Source of the DNA: Undibacterium sp.
GTDB taxonomy: Bacteria > Pseudomonadota > Gammaproteobacteria > Burkholderiales > Burkholderiaceae_D
Direction: 5' to 3'
Assembly: GCA_025352365.1 (NCBI GenBank)
Contig: JANXTO010000099.1
Location: forward strand, 34,674-98,673
DNA length: 64,000 nt
Shown: positions 45,306-54,804 of the stretch, piece after piece
How positions within the stretch are numbered: the stretch's first letter is position 1
Layout of the letters: every line of letters begins with the position of its first letter
Made by a program: the position numbers and the translations under genes
Notes under the pieces: generated by a model
Seen by the model: the letters and a program-made list of their open reading frames with translations, nothing else
What the model was told of the DNA's origin: nothing
Databases searched by the model: none

Positions 45306-47003
45306 TCAAGCCTTCAGCTTTTTCGCCTCTTCTTCGTACAACTCTTTCTTCGATAACTTACCTACTGGCGTCTTCGGCAAGTCAGCCCGAATTTCCATGG
45401 TTTGTAGCATCTCGTGTTTACCTAGTTTGTCTTTCAAAAAGTGTTTCAACTCGTCTAAAGTAAATACGGCAGCACCGGTTTTGAGTTTGATAAATGCTTT
45501 TGGCGATTGACCACGATAGGCGTCCGGTATGCCGATTACACTGACCTCGGCAACCGATGGATGCTCATAAATCGCTTCTTCAATATTGCGTGGATAGACG
45601 TTGTAACCACCGCATAAGATCATGTCTTTAGTGCGATCAACGATGTAGACAAAACCGTCTTCATCCATGTAACCCACATCACCCGTACGGAAAAAACCAT
45701 CGGAGGTAAAGGACTCTGCGGTCGCTTCTGGCTTCTTCCAATAGCCTTTCATGATGTTGGCGCCCGCAACACAAATCTCGCCGCGCTCGCCTATGCCCAC
45801 ATACTTGCGAGCATCATCCACGCTGGCAAATTTAAAATTAATCCCCGGTGCTGGCAAGCCGCAAGACCCTGCTTTGCGCTTACTAAATAGCGAAGTAAAC
45901 GTGCCTGTTGGTGAGGTCTCTGTCATACCCCAGCCTTCAAGCAAACTGCAACCGGTAATGCTTTGAAATTGCTGCAATACTTCCGCTGGCAAAGGTGCGC
46001 CGCCGGAGTTGCAAAACTTCAACGAACTCAGATCGTATTGTTTGATATCGGGATAATTGATGATGGCGGTATACATTGTCGGCACACCTGGGAAGATGGT
46101 GATTTTTTTACCGGCCAGATCTTTCACTACGGCTTCCACATCAAATCGGGTATGCAAAAATATCTCTGCGCCCATAGAGACGCCAAACAACATATCGACT
46201 GTTAAAGCATAAATATGGAACAGCGGCAGCACCGCCAGAACCCGCTCTGCACCTTCGGTCAGAATCGGCGGACTGACATTCAGCGTTTCTTTGATCTGGC
46301 TGCATGCTGTCGTTAAGTTTGCATGCGTCAGCATGGCACCTTTAGGCAAACCTGTCGTGCCGCCGGTGTACTGTAAAACGGCGATCGTATCTTTGGGATC
46401 GGTCGCTACAATCGCCTTGAACTTTGCTTCGCCTGCTAACAATTGGGCAAATTGCACATGCTGCGCATCATCAGGAATTGCGCACAGTTGTTGCGTTTTC
46501 TCCAGATTGGCATGTACGGCGTCGGGGTAAGGCGACATCTCGGCGATGTTGCCGATAATCAGTTTTTTCAGGCGCGTATGACCGAGCATTTTTGCCATCT
46601 GCGGATATAGCATGATCATATCGAGCGTGACCAGCAAGTCAGTCTCACTGTCGGCGATTTTATGCTCCAGAACTTTTTCCGCATCCAGCGGTGAGTAATT
46701 GACAACCGTACCGCCCGCTTTTAATACGGCAAAAAAACTGATCACGTAGTGCGGCGTATTCGGCAAAAACAAACCAACATGCACACCAGGCTTGACACCC
46801 AATTGCTGAAATCCTGCGGCGGCTTGTTCGACTAAGGCATGCAACTCACGGTAGCTGGTCTTTTTACCCATGAAGTCGAGAGCCGGGTGATCAGGCCATT
46901 TTTCCAAGGCATGATCAAGCAATTGTGGCACTGGCATAACCGGTAACTCTGCGTCCCAGCGGACACCGGCTGGGTAGGATGCGATCCAAGGAAAATCTGT
47001 CAT
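45306..47003 (-). CDS. Long-chain fatty-acid-CoA ligase (FadD-like)
   Basis: Activates fatty acids (or another carboxylic acid) as acyl-CoA, 565 residues from ATG 47003 (the track uses a GTG four codons earlier). The ANL-family motifs are complete: YTGGTTGLPKGAMLTH (P-loop A3), EGWGMTETSPTG (A5) and the C-terminal DRTKDMILCGGYNVYPRNIEEA (A8-10) with LPKTPVGKLSKKEL. It ends the leftward lipid cluster, separated from the SDR gene by a 400-bp gap with element E. Confidence 0.93.
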   Translation of the reverse strand: MTDFPWIASYPAGVRWDAELPVMPVPQLLDHALEKWPDHPALDFMGKKTSYRELHALVEQAAAGFQQLGVKPGVHVGLFLPNTPHYVISFFAVLKAGGTVVNYSPLDAEKVLEHKIADSETDLLVTLDMIMLYPQMAKMLGHTRLKKLIIGNIAEMSPYPDAVHANLEKTQQLCAIPDDAQHVQFAQLLAGEAKFKAIVATDPKDTIAVLQYTGGTTGLPKGAMLTHANLTTACSQIKETLNVSPPILTEGAERVLAVLPLFHIYALTVDMLFGVSMGAEIFLHTRFDVEAVVKDLAGKKITIFPGVPTMYTAIINYPDIKQYDLSSLKFCNSGGAPLPAEVLQQFQSITGCSLLEGWGMTETSPTGTFTSLFSKRKAGSCGLPAPGINFKFASVDDARKYVGIGERGEICVAGANIMKGYWKKPEATAESFTSDGFFRTGDVGYMDEDGFVYIVDRTKDMILCGGYNVYPRNIEEAIYEHPSVAEVSVIGIPDAYRGQSPKAFIKLKTGAAVFTLDELKHFLKDKLGKHEMLQTMEIRADLPKTPVGKLSKKELYEEEAKKLKA

Positions 47004-47079
47004 TGTCTCTCTCACTTTGTTGGAAATGAAATCTGTTTATTTATAATTATTTGTACTTATTTTTTGCTTGCAACTTAGT

Positions 47080-47135
47080 TCATTGCAGCTCATTGCGCCT
47101 CGTTACTGCTCATTACGGCTTATTGCGCTGTCACT
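47080..47135. repeat. Short imperfect direct repeats upstream of the acyl-CoA ligase gene
   Basis: About four near-copies of a 10-mer like CTCATTGCGC (CTCATTGCGC, CTCGTTACTG, CTCATTACGG, CTTATTGCGC) occur about 80-130 bp ahead of the ligase start. Probably a slippage tract; no function assigned. Confidence 0.4.
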
Positions 47136-47253
47136 CGCTCTACTATTTTTTTGCTGCTTTCCTACTGTTTTTCTACCACCGTTTCAATTATTTAGTCACT
47201 TGCTTAGACGATACAACTATCGATATTTACGCGCGCAGCAGGAGTTTAAATAA

Positions 47254-47338
47254 AATATACTCACTACCTGTATTTTTTATTGTCCATATAGAATATAGTC
47301 ATTAAGCCAATATATAGGCATACTCCCCTATTTTATTG
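47254..47338 (-). repeat. Palindromic interspersed element, copy E (degenerate)
   Basis: Starts AATATACTCACTACCTGTAT, which matches copies A and C read in the minus sense, and has ATTGTCCA inside. The right end reads GCATACTCCCC followed by TATTTTATT, again in the reversed sense like copy D. It lies between the SDR and acyl-CoA ligase genes. Confidence 0.65.
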
Positions 47339-47402
47339 AATAACTGATGTAAAAAAAGATTGAAGTCAAACTCATTTTAAATCCATGCTATGCAGCTATA
47401 AC

Positions 47403-48167
47403 TTAGATCGCCGTCAGTCCGCCGTCAACTGCTAGTTGATGTCCTGTTACAAACGAAGACAAATCTGAACATAACCACAGCGCCGCATTAGCGATTTCTG
47501 ATGCCTCGCCAATCCTGCCGATCGGGTGCAATTTTTGGATCATTTTTTCGCGTCTTGGTTCGCGGGCGATCGCGTTATCCATCATCGGTGTACGGATCAC
47601 ACCCGGGCACACTGCATTGACACGGATGCCTGCGCGGCCATATTCGGCAGCGGCGGTTTTGGTCAATCCAACTACAGCATGTTTGCTGGCGGCATAAATC
47701 GGCTGCATAGGCGCACCGACCAAACCGGCGACCGAGGCGGTGTTGACGATAGTGCCACCGCCTTGTTGCAGCATCTGTTTGATTTCATACTTCATACAAA
47801 GCCAGACGCCTTTCACATTGACGTTCATGATCTTGTCAAAACTGGCCTCGTCGGAGTCAGCCAATGCGTGATGTTCAATCTCTATACCTGCATTATTAAA
47901 AGCGCAGTCCAGGCGGCCATAGGCACCAACAATCCCGGCGATCAACGACTCCACTTCGGCCGCTTTAGAAATATCGGTTTTTACAAATCGCACTGTACCT
48001 CCAGCAAACGAGATCATGGCCTGCGTCTCCTCCGCGCCGACCACATCAATATCGGCAATCGTTAATTTGGCACCAGCCTTAGCAAACGCTAAGGCTGCAG
48101 CTCGTCCTATGCCGCTGGCGGCACCTGTGACCAGTACGGATTTATCTTTAAATGTGATCTCGGGCAT
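47403..48167 (-). CDS. SDR-family oxidoreductase
   Basis: 254 residues of the classical short-chain dehydrogenase fold from ATG 48167 (GGAG 5 bp upstream; the track's ATG 48182 is five codons earlier). NAD(P) motif TGAASGIGR, NNAG, and the catalytic S-Y-K as SVAG...YAASK. ITIADID suggests NAD preference by the acidic residue after strand 2. Substrate unknown; the neighbours point to acyl-CoA or alcohol intermediates in a catabolic pathway. Confidence 0.92.
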   Translation of the reverse strand: MPEITFKDKSVLVTGAASGIGRAAALAFAKAGAKLTIADIDVVGAEETQAMISFAGGTVRFVKTDISKAAEVESLIAGIVGAYGRLDCAFNNAGIEIEHHALADSDEASFDKIMNVNVKGVWLCMKYEIKQMLQQGGGTIVNTASVAGLVGAPMQPIYAASKHAVVGLTKTAAAEYGRAGIRVNAVCPGVIRTPMMDNAIAREPRREKMIQKLHPIGRIGEASEIANAALWLCSDLSSFVTGHQLAVDGGLTAI

Positions 48168-48196
48168 ATTGTCTCCATTCATTAATTTTTTTGATG

Positions 48197-48291
48197 GACT
48201 TACGCAAAACGCCTCAAAGCATTGCAGCGCCTAGCCGCTTCGAAATACTGTTGTCGTCGCTACACCCAGTCGGGACATTTTTGCGTAAGTC
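48197..48291. repeat. MITE-like element with 13-bp inverted ends
   Basis: GACTTACGCAAAA (48197-48209) and TTTTGCGTAAGTC (48279-48291) form a perfect 13-bp inverted repeat around a 69-bp, more GC-rich interior without an ORF. It lies between the acyl-CoA dehydrogenase and SDR genes, inside the presumed operon. It may be a miniature transposable element; no flanking duplication was confirmed. Confidence 0.6.
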
Positions 48292-48441
48292 TTGATTGAG
48301 ATAAATAACACGTTCTATGATGCAAAAATCCCTGATAGCCTCAACAAAAATTTGAGAGACTTCAGGGTTGATTTTAGAAACCGAAACTAAGATTCAATTC
48401 TACGATTCAATTTAATGTGATTTAGTGCTTATTAGTGCATA

Positions 48442-49671
48442 TTAGTGCGTATTGGTCTTATATTTTTTCAATTCCATCTTACCAATCTGGTTCCGATGTA
48501 CTTCATCAGGACCATCGGCCAAACGTAAAGTACGCGCTTGTGCATAAGAATACGCTAGGCCAAAATCATTCGACACACCGCCACCGCCATGTGCTTGTAT
48601 TGCCCAGTCAATCACGGTGCAAGCCATATTAGGCGCTGCGACTTTGATCATGGCAATCTCTTTCGCTGCGGCTTTATTGCCGACGGTATCCATCATTTGC
48701 GCGGCGTTTAATACCAGCAGACGAGCTTGATCAATCAGGATACGGCTATTGGCGATGCGCTCTAATGTCACACCCTGCTCTGCCACTGGCTTGCCAAAAG
48801 CAACCCGTGTTAACGAGCGTTTGCACATATCTTCCAGTGCACGTTCTGCCAGGCCAATCAGGCGCATACAGTGATGGATACGGCCAGGGCCAAGACGACC
48901 TTGGGCGATTTCAAAACCACGACCTTCGCCTAACAAGATATTTGATACTGGCACACGAACATTCTCAAATAACACTTCGCCATGACCATGCGGCGCATCG
49001 TCATAACCAAATACGGGCAAGGCACGCAGGATCGTTACACCTTTGGTGTCACGCGGCACAATGATCATGGATTGCTGCTTATGCCGGTCCGCATTATCAG
49101 GGTCGCTCTTACCCATAAAAATGAATACTTTGCAGCGCGGATCGTTGGCACCAGATGACCACCATTTGCGACCATTAATCACGTACTCATCACCATCCCG
49201 CACGATCGACGCTTCAATGTTAGTCGCATCCGATGAGGCAACAGCTGGTTCTGTCATCGCAAAGCAAGAACGAATCTCGCCATTTAACAAAGGCTTCAGC
49301 CATTTTTCTTGGTGCTCTGGCGTGCCGTAGCGGGCAAATACTTCCATATTGCCGGTGTCCGGTGCGGCGCAATTAAACACTTCTGCTGACCATAAAGAAC
49401 GCCCCATAATTTCGCACAGCGGCGCGTATTCCAAGTTGGTCAAGCCTGCGCCATGGCTGGATTCGGGCAAGAACAAATTCCACAAATCGGCTGCGCGTGC
49501 TTTGACTTTTAATTCTTCTACAATCTTGGTCGGAATCCACGGATCACCGGCCTTGCGGTTGGCCGCAATCTCGCCATAGAAATTAGCTTCGTTGGGATAA
49601 ATATGAGCATCCATAAACGCGATTAAACGCGCTTGTAATGCTTTAACTTTAGGGCTGTATTGAAAATCCAT
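48442..49671 (-). CDS. Acyl-CoA dehydrogenase family protein
   Basis: FAD flavoprotein of about 409 residues that introduces a 2,3-double bond in acyl-CoA. Contains [21 protein letters not shown] and [24 protein letters not shown], and the C-terminal [36 protein letters not shown], resembling the ACAD10/11-like subgroup. It lies between two SDR genes and downstream of a histidine phosphatase gene, all leftward. Substrate is not known from sequence. Confidence 0.92.
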   Translation of the reverse strand: MDFQYSPKVKALQARLIAFMDAHIYPNEANFYGEIAANRKAGDPWIPTKIVEELKVKARAADLWNLFLPESSHGAGLTNLEYAPLCEIMGRSLWSAEVFNCAAPDTGNMEVFARYGTPEHQEKWLKPLLNGEIRSCFAMTEPAVASSDATNIEASIVRDGDEYVINGRKWWSSGANDPRCKVFIFMGKSDPDNADRHKQQSMIIVPRDTKGVTILRALPVFGYDDAPHGHGEVLFENVRVPVSNILLGEGRGFEIAQGRLGPGRIHHCMRLIGLAERALEDMCKRSLTRVAFGKPVAEQGVTLERIANSRILIDQARLLVLNAAQMMDTVGNKAAAKEIAMIKVAAPNMACTVIDWAIQAHGGGGVSNDFGLAYSYAQARTLRLADGPDEVHRNQIGKMELKKYKTNTH

Positions 49672-49749
49672 GTTCTACCTTTAAGGAAAAATTTGATCGA
49701 CCCGATTTGATTGACTTTTCGATTCAATCTGATGAGTTTTATATCGCTA

Positions 49750-50514
49750 TTAATTGACTAAATAACCGCCATCGACATTGATGCAAGCGCCCGTTGTATA
49801 GCTAGATGCGGCCGAGGCGAGATATAAAACGGTACCTGCCATTTCACTTGGCTCTGCAATCCTTTTCATGGGAATGCGGTTCAGTGCTTTTTCTAAAATG
49901 ACGGGGTTATGGAATAAGGCAGAGGCAAACTTGGTATCTGTGGCACCTGGCAGTAATGCGTTCACGCGCACACCCATTGCGGCGCACTCCAGCGCGAAGG
50001 ATTTCGTCATCGCAATCACTGCCGCCTTGGTGATCGAATAGATACCTTGCATGCCGCCGGGGACAACACCATTAACCGAGGCGACGTTGATGATGCTGCC
50101 ACCACCATTTTTTGCCATCAATTTGACACCGGCAGAAGACATGAAAAAGTAGCCGCGAATATTGACATCAACGGTCTTTTGAAAAGCACCCAGATCGGTC
50201 TCCGTAATATGACCAAAATGTGGATTGGTCGCAGCGTTATTCACCAGAATATCGAGTCTGCCGTGTGCGGCCGCAATATCCGCAAATAGCGCATCAATCT
50301 GCGCCATTTCACCAATGTGGCAGGCGCGTGCCTCAGCTTTGCCACCTGCAGTCTGGATCGCAGCAACCACCGCTTCGCAAGCCTCTGCTTTTCGGCTAGA
50401 GACGATCACCGTTGCGCCATGTGAGGCCAACATTTTGGCGACTTCTTCGCCAATGCCACGGCTGGCACCTGTGACCAGTGCGACCTTGCCAGTTAAATCA
50501 AACAGATCTGCCAT
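49750..50514 (-). CDS. SDR-family oxidoreductase
   Basis: 254 residues from ATG 50514, with AGGAG upstream; the track uses a TTG two codons earlier. NAD(P) motif TGASRGIGEE, NNAATNPHFGHI, catalytic VASVNG and YSITKAA. The NNAATNP motif and IVSSRK hint at the 2-hydroxyacyl/enoyl or 3-ketoacyl reductase-like group, but the substrate is open. It lies 9 bp after the histidine phosphatase gene and is co-transcribed with it. Confidence 0.9.
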   Translation of the reverse strand: MADLFDLTGKVALVTGASRGIGEEVAKMLASHGATVIVSSRKAEACEAVVAAIQTAGGKAEARACHIGEMAQIDALFADIAAAHGRLDILVNNAATNPHFGHITETDLGAFQKTVDVNIRGYFFMSSAGVKLMAKNGGGSIINVASVNGVVPGGMQGIYSITKAAVIAMTKSFALECAAMGVRVNALLPGATDTKFASALFHNPVILEKALNRIPMKRIAEPSEMAGTVLYLASAASSYTTGACINVDGGYLVN

Positions 50515-50523
50515 CTCCAACTC

Positions 50524-51258
50524 CTAAACGTAAGTGATATAACCAGGATTATTAGATAACTCCAGGTGAGAAAAATTATTTAAATAGGCCAATGCCAAAC
50601 GTGGCGACTGACCTTGCACTAAGCCCGGCTGGACATGAAAACGTGTCACGCCGCTGTTAACCAGCGACCAGTTCAATTCGGCAAAACGCGGATCGGGGAA
50701 ACCCAGCACGTGCTGGCACAAAGCGGAAATAGTGCCACCGGAGGTAAAGATCACCATATTCTTTGCGGGATCAGGCTGCGTTAATTGACGCTCCAGCGCT
50801 GCGATACAGCGTTGACGAAACTCTGCCCATGATTCGGTGTATTCAGCGTCATGTGAACCCGTCATCCAACGCGCAATCGCTTCGTGAAAAATAGTTTGAA
50901 ATGCTTGTTTCGCGTTGGGCGTCATCAAAAAACGCTTGACCTCTGAAGGGTCATCAAACGCGGGAACATGCCGTGCCAACACCTCGTGATGGTTGTATTC
51001 ATTAAAGCCAGCATCCTCTTGCCAGGCATCTGTATTGAGTGCATCAGCGGCCACGTTCTGCATGGCAGCTATGCAGGCGTTGGCAGTCTGTTGATGACGT
51101 AGCAGCTTGCCAGTGACGACGCGTGATACCTCCAGATTGCGAGCACTCCACCACTGACCAAGCTGGATGGCTTGCGCTACACCTAGCTCGGATAATTGAT
51201 CGTAATTTTGACTACCGAAAGAAGCTTGTCCATGACGTACCAGATAAATCTGTCCCAT
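50524..51258 (-). CDS. Histidine phosphatase superfamily protein
   Basis: 244 residues with the phosphoglycerate-mutase-like catalytic motif LVRHGQASFG (residues 6-15), later NEYNHHEVLARH and VIFTSGGTISALCQHVLG. It could dephosphorylate a small molecule or protein. First gene of the leftward lipid-catabolism unit, divergent from a LysR regulator. Role in the pathway not clear; such genes recur in acyl-CoA degradation clusters of betaproteobacteria (as I recall). Confidence 0.85.
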   Translation of the reverse strand: MGQIYLVRHGQASFGSQNYDQLSELGVAQAIQLGQWWSARNLEVSRVVTGKLLRHQQTANACIAAMQNVAADALNTDAWQEDAGFNEYNHHEVLARHVPAFDDPSEVKRFLMTPNAKQAFQTIFHEAIARWMTGSHDAEYTESWAEFRQRCIAALERQLTQPDPAKNMVIFTSGGTISALCQHVLGFPDPRFAELNWSLVNSGVTRFHVQPGLVQGQSPRLALAYLNNFSHLELSNNPGYITYV

Positions 51259-51355
51259 TGCTTGTCCCGTTGAATTGTCTGACTTGGTTTTAACTTGCCG
51301 AATTAACTTTGTGAATCATGGTAAAGCTTGCGCTACAATCTATCAAATGAATAGT

Positions 51356-51365
51356 TGTAATTACA
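51356..51365. promoter_or_regulatory. Palindrome in the LysR divergent promoter
   Basis: TGTAATTACA, a perfect 10-bp palindrome 13 bp before the LysR start and about 100 bp ahead of the phosphatase gene. It fits a site for the LysR regulator but is short. Confidence 0.4.
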
Positions 51366-51378
51366 TTACATTAATTTT

Positions 51379-52293
51379 ATGCATATATCTAAAGTTGATT
51401 TGAATTTGTTTTCTGTGTTTGAAGCGATTTACACAGAAGGCAGCGTAACGCGCGCTAGTCAAAAACTGTATCTGACACAGCCAGCGATTAGTCATGCGCT
51501 GAATCGCTTGCGCAACCTGTTCGATGATCCGCTATTTGTAAGGCAAGGACATGCCATGGTTTCTACGCCATTGGCGCGTAGCATCATAGAACCAGTGCGA
51601 TTGGCTCTGCGCGGACTGGAAGTCACTTTGTCTGACGCTGGTCGATTTGATCCCGCTATTGCGAGCAAACAATTTACGTTGGCATTACGCGATGTGCTGG
51701 AATCGACCGTGCTACCACCACTACTCACCAGCATCACCCAGCAAGCACCAACGATTGATCTGGCGGCAATACAAGTTGAACGCAGGGAACTGGTCAGCGA
51801 GTTAGCGGCAGGCACAGTAGATGCTGCTATTGATGTGTTATTACCGCTGCCAAACGAGATTCGTCGTCAAAAAATATCGCAAGACACGACAGTGGTGATG
51901 GCGCGTAAAGATCACCCGCTAGTACAAGGCAAACTCGATTTAGAGACCTATTTGCAAGCAGAACATATTCTGGCAAGTTCGCGCCGCAAAGGGCCTGGGC
52001 TGGAGGATTTTGAATTAAGCCGGCTTGGCTTACAACGGCGTATTCGCTTGCGCTGCCAGCATTATTTCGCTGCATGCAGGGTCACCAGTCAGACCGATTT
52101 ATTGCTGACAATGCCAGAGGCTTATGCCCGGATTGCGAACAAACAGTTTGGAAATCAGATTTTTCCGTTACCGCTGCCGATGCCATCTTGGGACGTGTAT
52201 TTATACTGGCATCAGAATGTAGAAAATGATGCTGCAAATCGCTGGTTACGGGAACAGATCACCTTAGCTTTTCAAGCGTCGATGATGGCGTGA
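51379..52293 (+). CDS. LysR-family transcriptional regulator
   Basis: 304 residues: N-terminal helix-turn-helix (about 6-64: VDLNLFSVFEAIYTEGSVTRASQKLYLTQPAISHALNRLRNLFDDPLFVR) of the NodD/LinR-like LysR subgroup, then the effector domain. It is divergent from the phosphatase-SDR-acyl-CoA dehydrogenase-SDR-ligase unit, so it probably controls that unit. The ligand is unknown. Confidence 0.92.
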   Translation: MHISKVDLNLFSVFEAIYTEGSVTRASQKLYLTQPAISHALNRLRNLFDDPLFVRQGHAMVSTPLARSIIEPVRLALRGLEVTLSDAGRFDPAIASKQFTLALRDVLESTVLPPLLTSITQQAPTIDLAAIQVERRELVSELAAGTVDAAIDVLLPLPNEIRRQKISQDTTVVMARKDHPLVQGKLDLETYLQAEHILASSRRKGPGLEDFELSRLGLQRRIRLRCQHYFAACRVTSQTDLLLTMPEAYARIANKQFGNQIFPLPLPMPSWDVYLYWHQNVENDAANRWLREQITLAFQASMMA

Positions 52294-52312
52294 GATTTTT
52301 AAAAATCGGGGA

Positions 52313-52642
52313 TTATTTGACAGGGTCAGGCAACAAACAAGCATCAATGATTTGCAAGTCATTGTCTTTGGCAAAGCTCACCACAAAATGATATGCCAGC
52401 GGCTCTATCTCACGAATTGCTTCATTCACGACAACAGAGCGCACACCATTTAATAAAATCGGGCGAACATAAGGTGAGTATTGCAAATGTGCGTTTCTGC
52501 CAGCGTCTGGACGAAAACAGGACATGGCACCGCACAGGCGTTCTGCCCAGTCGCTTGGCCGAAACTGCTTGCCGTCGCTGGTAAGACCCTGGATAAAAAA
52601 CTCGCGTACCGGAGTTGAATTGTTTTTGTCGGAATCGGCCAT
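52313..52642 (-). CDS. DUF3579 family protein
   Basis: A 109-residue cytoplasmic protein of unknown function, characteristic of betaproteobacteria. The pattern EFFIQGLTSDGKQFRPSDWAERLCGAMSCFRPD and SPYVRPILLNGVRSVVVNEAIREIEPLAYHFVVSFAKDNDLQI is the DUF3579 core. It faces LysR tail-to-tail. No partner gene is evident. Confidence 0.9.
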   Translation of the reverse strand: MADSDKNNSTPVREFFIQGLTSDGKQFRPSDWAERLCGAMSCFRPDAGRNAHLQYSPYVRPILLNGVRSVVVNEAIREIEPLAYHFVVSFAKDNDLQIIDACLLPDPVK

Positions 52643-52827
52643 GTGGGCGGCTCGTTGCTATAGGGTTAACTTGGGCACGCTTTTGATGTGCCTAGCTTTT
52701 TAAATACATAAATATTATATCTTATAGAAGACTTGATTTAAAAACCGCCTAAAGATAAAAATCGGGACATCTGTTAAACCCAAATTATTCTCCTTACTAT
52801 AGTGCATTTTTATCGCGAGTAAAGAGT
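52643..52827. other. Gap between the DUF3579 gene and the CobD/CbiB-like terminator
   Basis: About 185 bp, AT-rich, presumably with the DUF3579 promoter. No gene seen. Confidence 0.45.
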
Positions 52828-52860
52828 AAAAAACCCACATCAACATCATGTGGGTTTTTT
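52828..52860 (-). terminator. Terminator of the CobD/CbiB-like gene
   Basis: AAAAAACCCACAT / ATGTGGGTTTTTT, a 13-bp near-perfect stem with A and T tracts, just beyond the stop codon of the leftward gene; it could also work rightward. Confidence 0.88.
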
Positions 52861-52893
52861 AATTTTCAATTTAACCTGATTTAAATATCCAGA

Positions 52894-53844
52894 TCACAAC
52901 CAAACTGCAAACGATAACAGCAGCAAGAGCAGCATCCATAATAATAAAGCGCGCCAAACCAGGCCAACAGCGCTTTGTAGCGATCTTGGCGATGCCTCTG
53001 CACCGGGCTGACTTTCAATATCCAGGCTATCAATATCGACCGCACTAGCGTCTGCGCTCAATACCATCGCTTTTGCTTCCGGATCCCCTAATCGAACACC
53101 TAATGCGCCACCGCCGGCAGATAAAATGATGCCGACCAACTCATCTGACCAACGATCAGCATAATTGCGCCAAGAATACACAGCGTCCTCAAAATTACCG
53201 ACGACTGCAAAAGCAACTGCGGTCAAATGAGCTGGTACCCAATCAATCCAATAAAAAATTTTAGTCGCGTATCGACCAAACTCCTCGTTACGCATGTGTT
53301 CTGGCTCGTTCCAGGCACGAGCCAGATATTCAGCAACCCGATACATGACTGCACAGGCAGGGCCAACTGGCATTAAAAACCAAAAGAACACGCCAAAAAC
53401 ATTGCGATGAGTAGCGATTAATGAGCGCTCTACAGCGAGTCTGGAGATTTCGGAGATGCCCATATCGGAGGTATCTAAGTGCGTCCACTCAGCGAGGTAG
53501 GCGCGCGCAGCAGCTTCATCGCCCGAGCTTAACGCGAGCTGAATAGAAGTGAAGTAGTGGCTATAGCGACGAAAGCCAAGCGTCAAATAGACAATAACAA
53601 TATTCCATGCCAGCGCAGCAAAAGGGCTGAGACGCAAGCACAGCCAATAGATCAAAGCCGTCGGCAGCGTAAGCGCAACGACTAAAATCCACCAACCCAA
53701 ACGACCGTGCTTAGCTTTACCAGCATTACACCAAGCTTCTATCTTTACTGCTAAATTTTGTACTTGTAAATAAATCGGATTATCCACCCGCAGAGGTTTC
53801 AATTGCTCGATCAGTAAGGCACAAAGTATGGAAATGAATGTCAT
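52894..53844 (-). CDS. CobD/CbiB family membrane protein (AmpE-like)
   Basis: A 316-residue protein with several membrane helices, starting MTFISILCALLIEQLKPLRVDNPIY and with SWRNYADRWSDELVGIILSAGGGALGVRLG, like the CobD/CbiB/AmpE family. The family includes an adenosylcobinamide-phosphate synthase, but no other cobalamin gene is near, so that activity is not implied. The long acidic loop (about 255-285) before the last helix is not typical of CbiB. It lies next to a NUDIX CoA pyrophosphatase-like gene, as in other Burkholderiales. Confidence 0.8.
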   Translation of the reverse strand: MTFISILCALLIEQLKPLRVDNPIYLQVQNLAVKIEAWCNAGKAKHGRLGWWILVVALTLPTALIYWLCLRLSPFAALAWNIVIVYLTLGFRRYSHYFTSIQLALSSGDEAAARAYLAEWTHLDTSDMGISEISRLAVERSLIATHRNVFGVFFWFLMPVGPACAVMYRVAEYLARAWNEPEHMRNEEFGRYATKIFYWIDWVPAHLTAVAFAVVGNFEDAVYSWRNYADRWSDELVGIILSAGGGALGVRLGDPEAKAMVLSADASAVDIDSLDIESQPGAEASPRSLQSAVGLVWRALLLWMLLLLLLSFAVWL

Positions 53845-54011
53845 GGTTGGGTAAGTTTATAGCGTTTCCAGCTAGAAACGGATTTGCAAATGCAACAAGT
53901 GTAAACTGATTTACTCAGATTATGAAGTTCCTGATTATTTTTCTAATAAGCCGACTGTTATTCATGCCTTGCCATATTCAGTTTCATTGAGAAACTTATT
54001 GAAAAACAAAA

Positions 54012-54677
54012 TCAAGCGCGCAGCAGATGAAACAAGTTGCGCAACATACCGGCAGTTGCACCCCAGATAAAATGCTGTTGGTATGGTATCGCATAAAAAA
54101 CGCGTTGCCCCTGCCCATTTGGCAAATCAAACGCACGACGCTGATAATTTTGACCATCCATTAAAAATGATAATGGCACTTCAAATAAAGAAGCAACCTC
54201 AGATGAATCAATTTTCAATTCAAACGGTGGCTGTATTAGTGCCACTACAGGCGTTACCTTATAACCAGTTCCGGTAAGATATTCAGGCAAAATACCGATC
54301 ACATCAACGTGCTTGCGGTGCAAGCCAACCTCTTCCTCAGCTTCGCGCAGGGCAGTTTCTACGACGGAGTCATCACTATCCTCACATCGTCCGCCAGGAA
54401 AACTGATTTGCCCGGCATGATCATTTAAATGAGCAGCCCGATGCGTCAGCAGCAATGTCAAACCTTGATCTCGCATGACTAAGGGGATCAATACTGATGC
54501 GGGTTTAAAAGAGGTGATCGTAGAAAGTAAATGCTCATCAGCCAACTCTGGAGTCCAAGTTGGAGGTTGCAAAAAATGTTGACGCAGCCAGTCTGCAGAT
54601 AAGCGGGATGCAGGAACCGCCGCCTCCGTCGCTAGCGATTGGACGGGTAAATCCTCTGGATTAAACTTAAGCTTCAC
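54012..54677 (-). CDS. NUDIX hydrolase, probable CoA pyrophosphatase (NudL/YeaB-like)
   Basis: Cytoplasmic pyrophosphohydrolase. The NUDIX box is GGRCEDSDDSVVETALREAEEEVGL, preceded by the UPF0035/CoA-type motif LLTHRAAHLNDHAGQISFPGG. I place the start at GTG 54677 (AGAGGA seven bases upstream, 221 residues); ATG 54698 is the alternative and the track's 72 extra codons run into rplS. It lies between the rplS terminator and a CobD/CbiB-like gene. CoA or a related nucleotide as substrate is inferred from the subfamily motif. Confidence 0.87.
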   Translation of the reverse strand: MKLKFNPEDLPVQSLATEAAVPASRLSADWLRQHFLQPPTWTPELADEHLLSTITSFKPASVLIPLVMRDQGLTLLLTHRAAHLNDHAGQISFPGGRCEDSDDSVVETALREAEEEVGLHRKHVDVIGILPEYLTGTGYKVTPVVALIQPPFELKIDSSEVASLFEVPLSFLMDGQNYQRRAFDLPNGQGQRVFYAIPYQQHFIWGATAGMLRNLFHLLRA

Positions 54678-54753
54678 ACAAATATCCTCTGATGGCATGA
54701 AAAACCAACAAATCACAAGCTTTGCTGCATGTCTTTCATCTCTATAAAACAAA

Positions 54754-54778
54754 AAAGGGACGCCGAAGGCATCCCTTT
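54754..54778 (-). terminator. Terminator of the rpsP-rimM-trmD-rplS operon
   Basis: AAAGGGACGCC (54754-54764) / GGCATCCCTTT (54768-54778), one mismatch, followed leftward by a U-run, about 25 bp beyond the rplS stop. Confidence 0.85.
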
Positions 54779-54804
54779 CTTTCAACGCATCAAAGCAAAT
54801 ATTA

